A stretch of 64,000 nt of DNA from Clostridia bacterium (GTDB taxonomy: Bacteria; Bacillota; Clostridia; Oscillospirales; Acutalibacteraceae), in the NCBI GenBank assembly GCA_017559305.1, contig JAFYSP010000003.1:1-64000 (forward strand), written 5' to 3'. Under the pieces are notes generated by a model that was not told the origin of the DNA, did not search any database, and was given only the letters and a program-made list of their open reading frames with translations. This document shows positions 50,982 to 60,340 of this stretch, piece by piece. How positions within the stretch are numbered: position 1 is the first letter of the stretch; each line of letters opens with the position of its first letter. The position numbers and the translations under genes are program-made.

Positions 50982-52494
50982 AATTTGCCGTTTGTTCTTA
51001 AATACAACAGTATATAAATCTGCGGCAGTAGCAGCGTTGATGCTTTCACCTGCCGCCCCATTTTGCTTTGTGGCGCCCTATATTAGCATAGTCTTGCTCT
51101 TGTGGGGAGCGTTCATTCTTTTGAACGATTTGTTCACAGAGCGCAGATTTGCCAAAGTTCCCTACAGTTTAGTGCTTTTGGGATTTATCGTTTCCTATTG
51201 CATAACCTTGGTCTTTTTCCTTGAAAACGATGTTGTATCAACCTTTAACGTCTTTTTCTGGGCGATAATTCAATTTTTCTTGTTATATGCATTTTGGGAC
51301 TCCAAGGACGTTAAGAGCATATTTGATGAACTTTATAAAATCAATATCACCTTGACGGTGGTTGCCTTGATTGCATCGGTTGTATCACTTGCTCTTATAT
51401 TCTTTAGAATAACGGTATTTATGCCCGACCCCGAAGGACTTAACCGCGCTTGGATTTTCGGAGTTGTAGGAGAGAGAAGTTCAGGAGTATTTAATAATGC
51501 GATTCCCTTTGCAAGTTGTACGTATATCGGCTTTATTGCGGCTTTGTACAATCTTGTTACAATCATATTCAAAAAGCAGACAAATCGTAAAAAGGCTAAA
51601 ATAGTTTTCTATTCGGTTGCCATTTTTATTAACTATGTTTGTATGCAGACAACCTTTACCCGATCCTTTGTTTATACCGCTTACGTTGCGATTGGTTGCG
51701 CTGCGTTTGCTAGTTTATTCCTTATCCTTAAAGACAAGAAAAACCTGATAATCCGAATCGGTGCAGGTGTTTTGGCGGCGGCTGTTCTTATCGGCGCTTT
51801 GTATGGAATTTTCGCCGTATCAAAGGTCGTAATTCCTGCTATTGCTAATATGAGTGATGCGAAATTCATCATCTTAAACGATAAAGTAGAAGAAATGACC
51901 GAGCAGCAAATCAAGGATGAATTTGACCTTTCCGAAAACGTAACAATGGACCGTACGCAGTATGGACAAGGCTTGTTGGGACCGAGAGGCGATATGTGGA
52001 TGATAATGTTTGACGTTGTTCCTCATTCACCTGTTTTTGGTTTTACAAGCGGAAACAGAGTGTCCACTTCTCTTGAATATGATACTACGGGTTATACCTC
52101 AAAGAGCAACATGGGTATTCCAACCTATCATAACGGATATATTGATATAATAGTCTCAGCAGGACTTTTGGGATTTGCGATTTTTGTAGTTTTCATCGCA
52201 TTTAATATTGGTTCAACATTGCTGACGCTTTTTGGCAAAAAAACTCGTCTCGGAAATAGAGACAGTATTCTTTATTCCCTTCTTGCAGCAATTTCTGCGA
52301 CCCACGTTTTTATGGTTAGTATGTTCCTTAACCATATTTTGTTCACCAATATTTCAACTGCGCTTTATTTCTGGGTCACGCTCGGCGCTCTTGCAAAGGC
52401 AAATGAAATAATCAGAGAAAAAGAGTCCAAAAAACTCAAGGTAGAGTTTGTTCTCGATAAATTACTTTTATTAAAGTCCAAAAAAGAGGATTAA
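50959..52494 (+). CDS. O-antigen ligase/polymerase-like (Wzy) membrane protein
   Basis: The 511-residue protein has about ten hydrophobic helices and one large extracellular loop (about residues 300-400) containing GQGLLGPRGDMWMIMFDVVPHSPVFGFTSG-type sequence (Arg, His and Gly conserved in Wzy/WaaL proteins). It likely polymerises lipid-linked repeat units on the outer membrane face. Start chosen at the ATG at 50959, seven bases after GGAG. No sequence-based substrate prediction is possible. Confidence 0.8.
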   Translation: MTKILNSKICRLFLNTTVYKSAAVAALMLSPAAPFCFVAPYISIVLLLWGAFILLNDLFTERRFAKVPYSLVLLGFIVSYCITLVFFLENDVVSTFNVFFWAIIQFFLLYAFWDSKDVKSIFDELYKINITLTVVALIASVVSLALIFFRITVFMPDPEGLNRAWIFGVVGERSSGVFNNAIPFASCTYIGFIAALYNLVTIIFKKQTNRKKAKIVFYSVAIFINYVCMQTTFTRSFVYTAYVAIGCAAFASLFLILKDKKNLIIRIGAGVLAAAVLIGALYGIFAVSKVVIPAIANMSDAKFIILNDKVEEMTEQQIKDEFDLSENVTMDRTQYGQGLLGPRGDMWMIMFDVVPHSPVFGFTSGNRVSTSLEYDTTGYTSKSNMGIPTYHNGYIDIIVSAGLLGFAIFVVFIAFNIGSTLLTLFGKKTRLGNRDSILYSLLAAISATHVFMVSMFLNHILFTNISTALYFWVTLGALAKANEIIREKESKKLKVEFVLDKLLLLKSKKED

Positions 52495-52499
52495 TAATT

Positions 52500-53477
52500 A
52501 TGTCAAATAACCCGATGGTCAGCCTTATAATCCCTTTTTATAACGGTGAGAATTTTGTAAGTAGGGCAGTAGAAAATCTCAAAAAACAAGATTTTCGTAA
52601 TTTTGAGATAATCCTTGTAAATGATGGCTCTGTTGATAATACTGCTCAGGAGTTAGAGAATGTAAAACAAAATAATGCGGACCTTGATATTACGGTTATC
52701 AATAAAGAAAACGGTGGTGTTTCAACCGCGCGAAACCAAGGAATTGATGCCGCAAAAGGTGAGTGGATTTGTTTTGTTGACGATGATGATGTTCCGTCAA
52801 ACGATTATATTTCTTCTCTTTTATCAGCAGTCGGAGAAAACGATACGAAACTTGCTTTTGGATTTTTCACAAGAGAATACAGCGAATTAAATAAGCAAAC
52901 CTCATACAACGTAAAAGTTTATGAAGATAAAAGTTTTCTTAGAGAATTTCTCTATAACGGGATTAATTACCACCATTGTGCCGCAATATTCAATAAATCA
53001 CTTTTTGAGGATGGCACTCGCTACCCTGAGGGACAAAAATACAGCGAAGACGTTCATCTTTTATGGAGATTGCTTTCGGTGAATGAAAGGGTGGCAGTTG
53101 TGGAAAAACCCATATATTTTTACAGTTTCAATCCCGATTCCGCAATGAATAAAAAAATGACTCTGGATAGACTTGGTGCCGTTTCGCTTATGAAAGAGTT
53201 GGAACCCATCATAGAAAAAAATGCTCCGAAGTTTTATCCCGAGTATAAGAATTTTGCCGTTGCAAGACATAACTGGTCAATTTTATGGCAAGCGGCAGGC
53301 AACTTTAACAGTTTTAATGAGTTCAAGAAATACGTCGGCAATTTCGAAATGGAATCCGAACTCAAAAAATTATATACCTACCCATCAAAAAAAGTAGCAC
53401 TAACGTCAAGACTTTTTAATTTTTCTCCCTTTGTGTATTACGTTTTGATGAGAGTTTATGTCAGATATTTCAAGTAA
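52500..53477 (+). CDS. Family 2 glycosyltransferase
   Basis: The 325-residue protein has a GT-A domain: VSLIIPFYNGENFVSRAVENL (about residues 6-26), LVNDGSVDNTAQEL (about 39-52), the metal-binding FVDDDDVPSNDYI (about 91-103) and a SEDVHLLWRLL acceptor-side motif (about 180-190). No membrane helices. It adds a sugar to the repeat unit. A stretch of six bases separates it from the upstream polymerase. Confidence 0.88.
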   Translation: MSNNPMVSLIIPFYNGENFVSRAVENLKKQDFRNFEIILVNDGSVDNTAQELENVKQNNADLDITVINKENGGVSTARNQGIDAAKGEWICFVDDDDVPSNDYISSLLSAVGENDTKLAFGFFTREYSELNKQTSYNVKVYEDKSFLREFLYNGINYHHCAAIFNKSLFEDGTRYPEGQKYSEDVHLLWRLLSVNERVAVVEKPIYFYSFNPDSAMNKKMTLDRLGAVSLMKELEPIIEKNAPKFYPEYKNFAVARHNWSILWQAAGNFNSFNEFKKYVGNFEMESELKKLYTYPSKKVALTSRLFNFSPFVYYVLMRVYVRYFK

Positions 53478-53491
53478 AAGGAAGTTCATAA

Positions 53492-54622
53492 ATGAAAACA
53501 ATCGCGTTTTATTTGCCGCAATTTCATACCTTCCCCGAAAACGATGAGTGGTGGGGCAAAGGATTTACCGAGTGGACAAATATGAAAAAAGCAGGTCCTC
53601 TTTTTGAGGGACACTATCAGCCGAGAATTCCAAAGGACAATAATTATTATAATCTTTTGGATAACAATACTTGGGCTTGGCAGATTGACCTTGCTAAAAA
53701 ACACGGACTGTATGGCTTTTGCTTCTATCATTATTGGTTTGACGGCAAACTTTTAATGGAAAAACCTGTTGAAAATTTCCTTGCTGACGAGAGTCTTGAT
53801 ATGCCATTTTGCATTTGCTGGGCAAATGAGCATTGGACAAAGGCTTGGTCGGGCAAACAAAATCAGGTACTTATGCCTCAGCGCTATGGCGGCGAAGCCG
53901 AGTGGATAGAACATTTCAATTATCTTTTGCCCTTTTTCAAGGATAAAAGATATATCAAAAATAATGGTAAACCCATCTTTATTCTCTACCGCCCTGAGTT
54001 GCTTGAGGATGCAATGAATCCTATGATTGACTGTTGGCAACGTCTTGCCAAGGAAAACGGTTTTGAGATTGAGTTCGGTTATCAGCAGATAATGTTTGAC
54101 CTTGAAAAAAATAAAGATGATAGTAGGTTTGCTTATAATATTGAGTATCAGCCCAACTATGCTAATTACGATTTAACCCATAATAAACACAAATTCTTAA
54201 AGGCAATAAAAAGAGCAATATCAAAGCCTTTGTATAAACTTGGAATCAATATTGAACAGGTCAGAACAGAGGGACTTATAAAACAAGATTATGATGAGGT
54301 CTGGCAGGCTGTTTTAGACCATAAGCCGACCGACTCAAAATGTGTGCCCGGTGCTTTCGTAGATTGGGATAATACCCCCCGAAAAAAAGAGAGAGGCGCA
54401 GTATTTATCGGTGCTACGCCCGAAAAATTCGGAAAATATATGTCGGCGCTTATCAAAAAGGCAAAAACCGAATACAAAAAAGATATGATATTCCTCTTTG
54501 CTTGGAATGAATGGGCAGAGGGCGGATATATGGAGCCGGATGAAAAATTCGGCACAGGATATTTACAGGCACTAAAAAATGCTTTGGAAGAAAACGGAGA
54601 ATTTCCCGATTACAATAGTTAG
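53492..54622 (+). CDS. WbsX-type (GH99-like) glycan biosynthesis protein
   Basis: The 376-residue protein begins MKTIAFYLPQFHTFPEND and contains WWGKGFTEWTN (about residues 20-30), YGFCFYHYWFDGKLLM, CICWANEHWTKAW (about 107-119) and FLFAWNEWAEGGYMEPD (about 333-349). This is the WbsX family of O-antigen and capsule clusters, with a TIM-barrel related to GH99. Members are assumed to be glycosyltransferases or glycosidases in repeat-unit assembly; the activity is not well established. Confidence 0.88.
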   Translation: MKTIAFYLPQFHTFPENDEWWGKGFTEWTNMKKAGPLFEGHYQPRIPKDNNYYNLLDNNTWAWQIDLAKKHGLYGFCFYHYWFDGKLLMEKPVENFLADESLDMPFCICWANEHWTKAWSGKQNQVLMPQRYGGEAEWIEHFNYLLPFFKDKRYIKNNGKPIFILYRPELLEDAMNPMIDCWQRLAKENGFEIEFGYQQIMFDLEKNKDDSRFAYNIEYQPNYANYDLTHNKHKFLKAIKRAISKPLYKLGINIEQVRTEGLIKQDYDEVWQAVLDHKPTDSKCVPGAFVDWDNTPRKKERGAVFIGATPEKFGKYMSALIKKAKTEYKKDMIFLFAWNEWAEGGYMEPDEKFGTGYLQALKNALEENGEFPDYNS

Positions 54623-54633
54623 GAGTGAGAAAA

Positions 54634-56100
54634 ATGGCTAAGGCACAAAAAAGCGGCAAGGCGGTAAAAGCCGGTATCGGATATACCGCCGGTAATATGC
54701 TTGTCAAAGGTATAACCTTTTTGACAATTCCTCTTTTTACCCGCCTTATGTCTACCGAGAGTTACGGACTTTTCAACACCTTTAACTCTTATATGGCCAT
54801 TCTCACTATTTTCATAGGACTTGCACTTCATGCAAGTATCAAAAACGCAAAATACGATTTTGGCGAAAAACTACCTGCTTATACCAGTTCAATGATAATT
54901 ATTATCTCGATTTGTGCCGCGGTTTTCGGTGTTTTGGCTATTGTTTTTGGTGGCGGAATTTCAAAAATTCTCGGTTATTCGGTCACGGTGATTCTTTTGA
55001 TGGTTGTCGAAGCATTCAGCAACTCGCTGATGTCGCTTTATAACTGCGTTTTGGCAATAGATTTCCGTTATAAAGAGTATTTGGGCTTGTCGTTTTTCTA
55101 TTCAATCGGAAGTATCGGCGCATCAGTGTTGCTTATTACAACCCTTTTTGGCGACGAGAATTCTTACGTTGGCAGAATACTCGGCAGCGTAATACCTTTG
55201 GTGCTTATTGCGGCGTATATAATTGCAAAAAGTTTTATTAAAGCAAGACCCACCCACGCAGAGAATAAGGAATATCTTAAATACGGACTTGCGATTTCCT
55301 TACCCTTAATTCCTCACGGGCTTTCTCAGATTCTGCTTAATCAGTGCGACCGCATTATGATTAAGAATATGATAGGCGACAGCGAGGCGGGAATTTATAG
55401 CCTTGCATATAATATTGCAACACTTTATTTCGTACTTATAACCTCTGCGGATACAGCATGGACGCCGTGGTTTTACGAAAGAATGAATAATAACGACGAA
55501 AAGGGAATCAGAAAAAACACCTCTACTTATGTAATCCTTATGTCATTTGTCTGCATTGCAATTTTCATAGGCGGCCCTTGGCTCGTAACGGTTATGGGTG
55601 GCGAGGATTACTATTCGGCAAGATTTTTAATAATTCCTTTAATTTATTCAATGTTTTTCTCGTTTTTGTATACTTTGCCTGTTGCAGTCGAGTACTATTA
55701 TAAGAAAACAAAATCGGTTGCAGCGGCTACAGTTGTTTCGGCTGTTGTCAACGTAATTTTGAATTATGTTTTCATACTGTTGTTTGGTTACGTGGCAGCG
55801 GCATATACTACGGCAGTCTGCCATATTCTCTATTTCATTTTCCATATGATAATGGCAAAAAAGATAATGGGAAAAATCGTTTTCAGTATGAAAAATATAA
55901 TGCTTTGTATCGGTGTTGTAACCGTTATCGGAGCGGTCTGCCTCGTATTCCTTGATAATATTTTGGCATTCTGGAATTTCGTATTCTTTACACCTTACGT
56001 GATAATTCCTTTAGCGGCGTTGCTGCTGATGGGCGGAATAGTTGCTTTTATAAATCGCAAAAAAATATCCGTTTTTATTCAACGGATGAAAGGAAACTAA
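54634..56100 (+). CDS. Oligosaccharide flippase (Wzx-like, MATE/PST superfamily)
   Basis: The 488-residue protein has 12-14 hydrophobic helices beginning with AGIGYTAGNMLVKGITFLTIPLFTRLMS-type sequence, typical of polysaccharide flippases that move lipid-linked repeat units across the membrane. The signature LNQCDRIMIKNMIGDSEAGIYSLAYNI region (about residues 228-255) is well conserved. The ATG at 54634 follows AGGAGTG; a GTG at 54625 is an alternative. It lies one base before the next gene. Confidence 0.9.
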   Translation: MAKAQKSGKAVKAGIGYTAGNMLVKGITFLTIPLFTRLMSTESYGLFNTFNSYMAILTIFIGLALHASIKNAKYDFGEKLPAYTSSMIIIISICAAVFGVLAIVFGGGISKILGYSVTVILLMVVEAFSNSLMSLYNCVLAIDFRYKEYLGLSFFYSIGSIGASVLLITTLFGDENSYVGRILGSVIPLVLIAAYIIAKSFIKARPTHAENKEYLKYGLAISLPLIPHGLSQILLNQCDRIMIKNMIGDSEAGIYSLAYNIATLYFVLITSADTAWTPWFYERMNNNDEKGIRKNTSTYVILMSFVCIAIFIGGPWLVTVMGGEDYYSARFLIIPLIYSMFFSFLYTLPVAVEYYYKKTKSVAAATVVSAVVNVILNYVFILLFGYVAAAYTTAVCHILYFIFHMIMAKKIMGKIVFSMKNIMLCIGVVTVIGAVCLVFLDNILAFWNFVFFTPYVIIPLAALLLMGGIVAFINRKKISVFIQRMKGN

Positions 56101-56101
56101 A

Positions 56102-57199
56102 ATGAAGCAGGACTATGAAAAACTGAATTTCGCAGTCGGCCCCGTAATGTCGGGTGAAGAGGTGTTGGAAGTTGCAAGCAGAAACGCACCTTATTTCCGT
56201 ACTGCCGAATTTTCAAAAACAATGCTCGACTGTGAGAAAAATCTTTTAACCCTTGCCGATGCGCCAAAAAACTCAAGGGTTGTATTTCTGACAGGGTCGG
56301 GTACTGCAGGTATGGAAGCGGCGCTTCTTAATACCTTGAGTCGTAATGATAAACTGCTCATAGTTAAGGGTGGCTCATTCGGTACTCGTTTTTGTGAAAT
56401 TGCCGAGGCTTTGGGCATTCCGTTCGAGCCGATAGAAATCGAAATGGGCAAAACTCTTCATAAAGAAGATTTAGATAAATTCGAGGATAAGGGATTTACC
56501 GCCTTTGCAGTTAACCTTGGAGAGACGTCGACAGGCGTTTTGTACGATATTGATTTGATATCTGATTTTTGTAATAGAAATAACCTCTTCCTTATCGTTG
56601 ATGCAGTAAGCACCTTTTTGGCAGAGGAGATTTCGATGGAAAAATCTAATATCGGAGCATTGATTACAGGTTCTCAAAAAGCACTTGCTACTATGCCGGG
56701 TGTTGCTTTGGTATTCTTGTCATCTGACGGAATTAAAAGAGTAGAAAACAATAAAGTGGCATCACTTTATTTTGATTTCAAAAACTATCTTTTGGATGGC
56801 ACTCGTGGTCAGACACCTTTCACCCCCGCAGTTTCCACCCTTTTGCAGATAGCCGCAAGGGTAGAGAAAATCATAGAAAATGGCGGAGTTGAATATGAAA
56901 TCAAAAAGACCGCCGACCTTGCAAATTATTTCAGAACAAAAATCGCCGATTATCCGTTTACTCTTTTTGCCGAGGTGCCGAGTAATGCAGTAACCTCTCT
57001 TAAAGTGCAGGGCGATAATTCGGCTGTAACCATATTTGAAACACTTAAAAACGAGTATGATATTTTTATCTGCCCAAATGGCGGAAGTTTGAAAGAAACG
57101 GTATTCAGAGTCGGTCATATAGGCGCTCTTGAAACCACCGATTACGATGAACTGTTTTCAGCTCTTGATGATATGAAGAAAAGAGGAATTATTAAGTAA
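56102..57199 (+). CDS. Class V aminotransferase (PhnW/alanine-glyoxylate-like)
   Basis: The 365-residue PLP enzyme has LTGSGTAGMEAAL (about residues 63-75), LGETSTGVLYDI, LIVDAVSTFLAEE (about 163-175) and the Schiff-base lysine in LITGSQKALATMPGVAL (about 184-200). The fold matches 2-aminoethylphosphonate:pyruvate and alanine:glyoxylate transaminases. Next to a LicC-like cytidylyltransferase, it resembles the aminotransferase half of PntC, the fused enzyme that makes CMP-aminoethylphosphonate. PEP mutase and phosphonopyruvate decarboxylase are not in the window, so the exact substrate is open. It ends one base into the next gene. Confidence 0.8.
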   Translation: MKQDYEKLNFAVGPVMSGEEVLEVASRNAPYFRTAEFSKTMLDCEKNLLTLADAPKNSRVVFLTGSGTAGMEAALLNTLSRNDKLLIVKGGSFGTRFCEIAEALGIPFEPIEIEMGKTLHKEDLDKFEDKGFTAFAVNLGETSTGVLYDIDLISDFCNRNNLFLIVDAVSTFLAEEISMEKSNIGALITGSQKALATMPGVALVFLSSDGIKRVENNKVASLYFDFKNYLLDGTRGQTPFTPAVSTLLQIAARVEKIIENGGVEYEIKKTADLANYFRTKIADYPFTLFAEVPSNAVTSLKVQGDNSAVTIFETLKNEYDIFICPNGGSLKETVFRVGHIGALETTDYDELFSALDDMKKRGIIK

Positions 57200-57909
57200 T
57201 GAAAGCTCTTATATTTGCCGCGGGCAGAGGAACAAGAATTTCAAGGTACTTGTCAGGTGAGCCTAAATGTACCGTGCAGGTGGGAAATGAAAAACTCATT
57301 CATTACACGGTGCGTATGCTTAAAAGCAAAGGCGTCGAGGATATAACTCTTATAGTGGGTTATAACCACGAGTGTATCCGTAGCGCTCTTGCTGATATGG
57401 ATGTAAATTTTGTGTATAATCCGTTTTTTGACGTTACAAACAGCATTGGCTCTGCCTGGTTTGCAAGAGATACCTTTGGCGGAGATGATATGCTTCTTAT
57501 GAACGGCGACGTTTTTATGGAAGAAAAACTCATCGACGACCTTGTAAACTTCAAAAACGCAGGTCCCGTTATGTTTTCTGATGAAACCAGAAAAGAAGAA
57601 GCCGATTATAAGTTCTACTATAAAGACGGTAAACTCATCGACTACGGTAAGGAACTCACAGGCGACAAAATTACGGGTGAGTATATAGGGGTTGCAATCA
57701 TAAATAAAGAGTTTATGCCCGAATTCAAGGGACAACTTGAATTTATGATTTCAAATCAAGAACATAACGTTTGGTGGGAAAACGTGCTCTACACCCTTTC
57801 GGATAAAACCGATATAAAGATTGTAAACGTTGCTCCGCTGTTCTGGGCAGAGGTCGATTATATCGAAGATTATGAGCGCATCAAAGCATTTGTAGGAGAT
57901 AACAAATGA
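57199..57909 (+). CDS. LicC/PntC-like nucleotidyltransferase (CTP:phospho-alcohol or aminophosphonate)
   Basis: The 236-residue NTP transferase starts MKALIFAAGRGTRISRYLS with the GxGTR signature and PK at about residues 22-23. It has LIVGYNHECIRSAL, NPFFDVTNSIGSAWFA (typical of the choline-phosphate cytidylyltransferase branch, in which an NNxxS-type loop binds the alcohol phosphate) and LLMNGDVFMEE with the catalytic Asp (about 98-108). Together with LicD and a CDP-alcohol transferase this suggests CDP-activation of a phospho-amino-alcohol or an aminophosphonate. Overlaps both neighbours. Confidence 0.82.
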   Translation: MKALIFAAGRGTRISRYLSGEPKCTVQVGNEKLIHYTVRMLKSKGVEDITLIVGYNHECIRSALADMDVNFVYNPFFDVTNSIGSAWFARDTFGGDDMLLMNGDVFMEEKLIDDLVNFKNAGPVMFSDETRKEEADYKFYYKDGKLIDYGKELTGDKITGEYIGVAIINKEFMPEFKGQLEFMISNQEHNVWWENVLYTLSDKTDIKIVNVAPLFWAEVDYIEDYERIKAFVGDNK

Positions 57910-58724
57910 GCAAACTTTTAGATAAAATTCATTTGAGCGAATTAGCCATTTTGGATGAAACTGATAGGATTTGCGAAGAACTCGGGCTTACCTACTTTCT
58001 CTCTTGCGGAACCTTGCTTGGTGCCGTCCGTCATAAAGGATTTATTCCTTGGGACGAGGACCTTGATATTATGATGCCTCGCAAGGACTATGAGGAGTTT
58101 ATAAAAAAAGCACCAAAAATGCTTGGTGACGCCTTTATGCTTGACGACCATTCGACAAATAGCGAATATTTCAATCCTTTTGCTAAGATTCGTCTGAAAA
58201 ATACTGCCTTTGAAATTAAGGCGCTTAAAAACTATAAGGGCAACCAAGGTCTTTGGATGGACATTTTTCCGATGGATGATGCGTCTGATGCAAATGCCCC
58301 TGGACTTTCTTCAGCATCAAGAATGATTGGTCTTTGCCGCGCGGTTATTTGCGCAAACAGAGGATTGTTTGATATGAGTCTGGCGTCGACAAAGCAAAAG
58401 ATAATAATTTCTCTTATGAGGATTTTACCGGAAAAGATATGGTGGGATAAAATGCAAAAAGCCCATACGTCTTCAAGCGGAGAAAATTACGTGATTTTCG
58501 GCACCGATTATAACTACAAAAAACTCGTTATGCCAAAAGAGTGGTTTGGAAAATCAAAAGCATTATTTGAGGGCAAAGAGTATGTAGTGCCGAGTGACAG
58601 TGAGGCGGTACTCACCCATATTTATGGCGATTATATGCAAATCCCCCCAAAAGAAAAACAGGTAACCTTCTACCCTGAGCGTATTTTGTTTGCTGATGGG
58701 GAAGAGGTAATAATAAAGGAGTGA
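57906..58724 (+). CDS. LicD-family phosphotransferase
   Basis: The 272-residue protein has the LicD hallmark CGTLLGAVRHKGFIPWDEDLDIMMPR (about residues 35-60), the metal-binding DED and the later LWMDIFPMDDA (about 117-127). LicD proteins transfer phosphocholine, phosphoethanolamine or similar groups from CDP-donors to teichoic acids or capsules. Here it probably uses the product of the preceding gene. Four-base overlap with that gene supports joint function. Confidence 0.88.
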   Translation: MSKLLDKIHLSELAILDETDRICEELGLTYFLSCGTLLGAVRHKGFIPWDEDLDIMMPRKDYEEFIKKAPKMLGDAFMLDDHSTNSEYFNPFAKIRLKNTAFEIKALKNYKGNQGLWMDIFPMDDASDANAPGLSSASRMIGLCRAVICANRGLFDMSLASTKQKIIISLMRILPEKIWWDKMQKAHTSSSGENYVIFGTDYNYKKLVMPKEWFGKSKALFEGKEYVVPSDSEAVLTHIYGDYMQIPPKEKQVTFYPERILFADGEEVIIKE

Positions 58725-58728
58725 AGAT

Positions 58729-59454
58729 ATGACGTATAAAGAGATAAGAAAAAATTGGCAACATAATTTCTATTGGGATTCTGTGCTTGTTGATGCGTAT
58801 GCAATGCTCATATCCCCACTCGTAACAAAAATTTGTTTGAAATTAAAACTTATTCCCAACGTTATAACCTTACTTATGATTGCCAGTGGTATTTTGGGCG
58901 GACTCTTGTTTGCCTTGCCTTATACCGCCGCAAAAATAGCGGGTATAGTTTTTATACATCTTTGGTACGTATTCGATTGCTCGGACGGTGAGGTAGCGAG
59001 AATTACAAAGCGTTATTCAAAATTCGGCACCGAAATCGACTATACGGCCCACGTCATTGACCACCCGTTTATTTTATTCGGATTCGGAGCATCTTTGCTT
59101 TCCTGCAATTTCGGTTCGGTATCACCCCTTAAAGTGCTTTTGAGCTTTGCCGCCGTTGCAGTAATTGATCTTATGTTCCGCTCCTTTGCAACCTTCGGTC
59201 TTATATATGACCTTAAGTTACCTAAAACCGAGGACAATTCAGATAACAGTGTGAAAAAGGTTGGTATTAAAACCAAGATAACCTTCTTTATTAACATATT
59301 TGTTCACGTTCCTAATCTGGCATTGATTTTCCCAATCGTGTTTATGTTTTCTCCCCGCATCGCATTTATTTATTTGCTTATTTGCCTTGCAATGATGGTA
59401 CTGTACGTTCCGCTTGTAGGATTTGCGTGGCTTAAAAGAATAGTCAGAATTTGA
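58729..59454 (+). CDS. CDP-alcohol phosphatidyltransferase-family membrane protein, variant motif
   Basis: The 241-residue membrane protein has about six hydrophobic helices. The family motif is visible and can be numbered: D83-x2-D86-G87-x2-A90-R91-x8-G100-x3-D104-x3-H108. The last position, normally the catalytic Asp, is His here. The enzyme class links a CDP-bound group to an alcohol in the membrane. With the LicC- and LicD-like neighbours it could form a phospho- or phosphono-lipid head group, or an anchor for the glycan. Confidence 0.85.
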   Translation: MTYKEIRKNWQHNFYWDSVLVDAYAMLISPLVTKICLKLKLIPNVITLLMIASGILGGLLFALPYTAAKIAGIVFIHLWYVFDCSDGEVARITKRYSKFGTEIDYTAHVIDHPFILFGFGASLLSCNFGSVSPLKVLLSFAAVAVIDLMFRSFATFGLIYDLKLPKTEDNSDNSVKKVGIKTKITFFINIFVHVPNLALIFPIVFMFSPRIAFIYLLICLAMMVLYVPLVGFAWLKRIVRI

Positions 59455-59467
59455 GGAGTTGTTTTTT

Positions 59468-60340
59468 ATGAAAGGTATAATTTTAGCAGGCGGCGCAGGT
59501 ACTCGCCTTTATCCCTCGACAATAGCTTGTTCAAAGCAGATACTTACAATTTATGATAAACCAATGATATATTACCCACTCTCCACCCTGATGCTTGCAG
59601 GCATTCGTGAGGTTCTCGTCATTTCAACTCCACGTGATTTGCCGGGATTTAAGGAACTTTTAGGCGATGGCAGTGTGCTCGGTATGAAGTTCAGTTATGC
59701 CGTTCAGCCCGAACCTAAAGGACTTGCACAGGCATTTATTATAGGCGAGGAATTTATCGGCGATGACAACGTTTGCCTCGTTCTCGGAGATAATATTTTC
59801 TATGGCTACGGTTTTTCAGGACGCCTTGCTGCCGCCGCTTCAAGAAAAGAGGGGGCAACAATTTTCGGTTATCACGTATCTAATCCGACCGAATTCGGTG
59901 TTGTTGAATTTGATAAGGATTGGAATGTTTTGTCTATCGAAGAAAAACCCAAAGAGCCAAAATCCAACTATGCAGTTCCGGGACTTTATTTCTATGACAA
60001 CAGCGTTGTAGAAATTGCTAAAAATGTAAAACCAAGCGCAAGAGGAGAACTCGAAATCACCTCTGTTAATAATGAATATCTTGCAAGAAAGCAACTCAAG
60101 GTTGAACTTTTCGGCAGAGGTATGGCATGGCTCGATACCGGCACACATTCTGCAATGCTTGCAGCGGCAAACTTTGTTGAAACCGTGCAGAATCGTCAAG
60201 GTCTTTACGTATCTTGCATTGAGGAAATTGCATACCGTAACGGTTGGATAAACAAAGAACAACTTTTGGAACAGGCAACAAAACTCGGCAAGAGTGAATA
60301 CGGTCAGTATCTTAAAAAGGTGGCAACAGAGGAAATATGA
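59468..60340 (+). CDS. rfbA: Glucose-1-phosphate thymidylyltransferase
   Basis: RfbA makes dTDP-glucose from dTTP and glucose 1-phosphate, the first step toward dTDP-L-rhamnose. The 290-residue product has the N-terminal [47 protein letters not shown] (about residues 103-112) and AWLDTGTH. The ATG at 59468 follows GAGGAG; a TTG at 59459 is a less likely start. It overlaps rfbD by four bases. Confidence 0.96.
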   Translation: MKGIILAGGAGTRLYPSTIACSKQILTIYDKPMIYYPLSTLMLAGIREVLVISTPRDLPGFKELLGDGSVLGMKFSYAVQPEPKGLAQAFIIGEEFIGDDNVCLVLGDNIFYGYGFSGRLAAAASRKEGATIFGYHVSNPTEFGVVEFDKDWNVLSIEEKPKEPKSNYAVPGLYFYDNSVVEIAKNVKPSARGELEITSVNNEYLARKQLKVELFGRGMAWLDTGTHSAMLAAANFVETVQNRQGLYVSCIEEIAYRNGWINKEQLLEQATKLGKSEYGQYLKKVATEEI

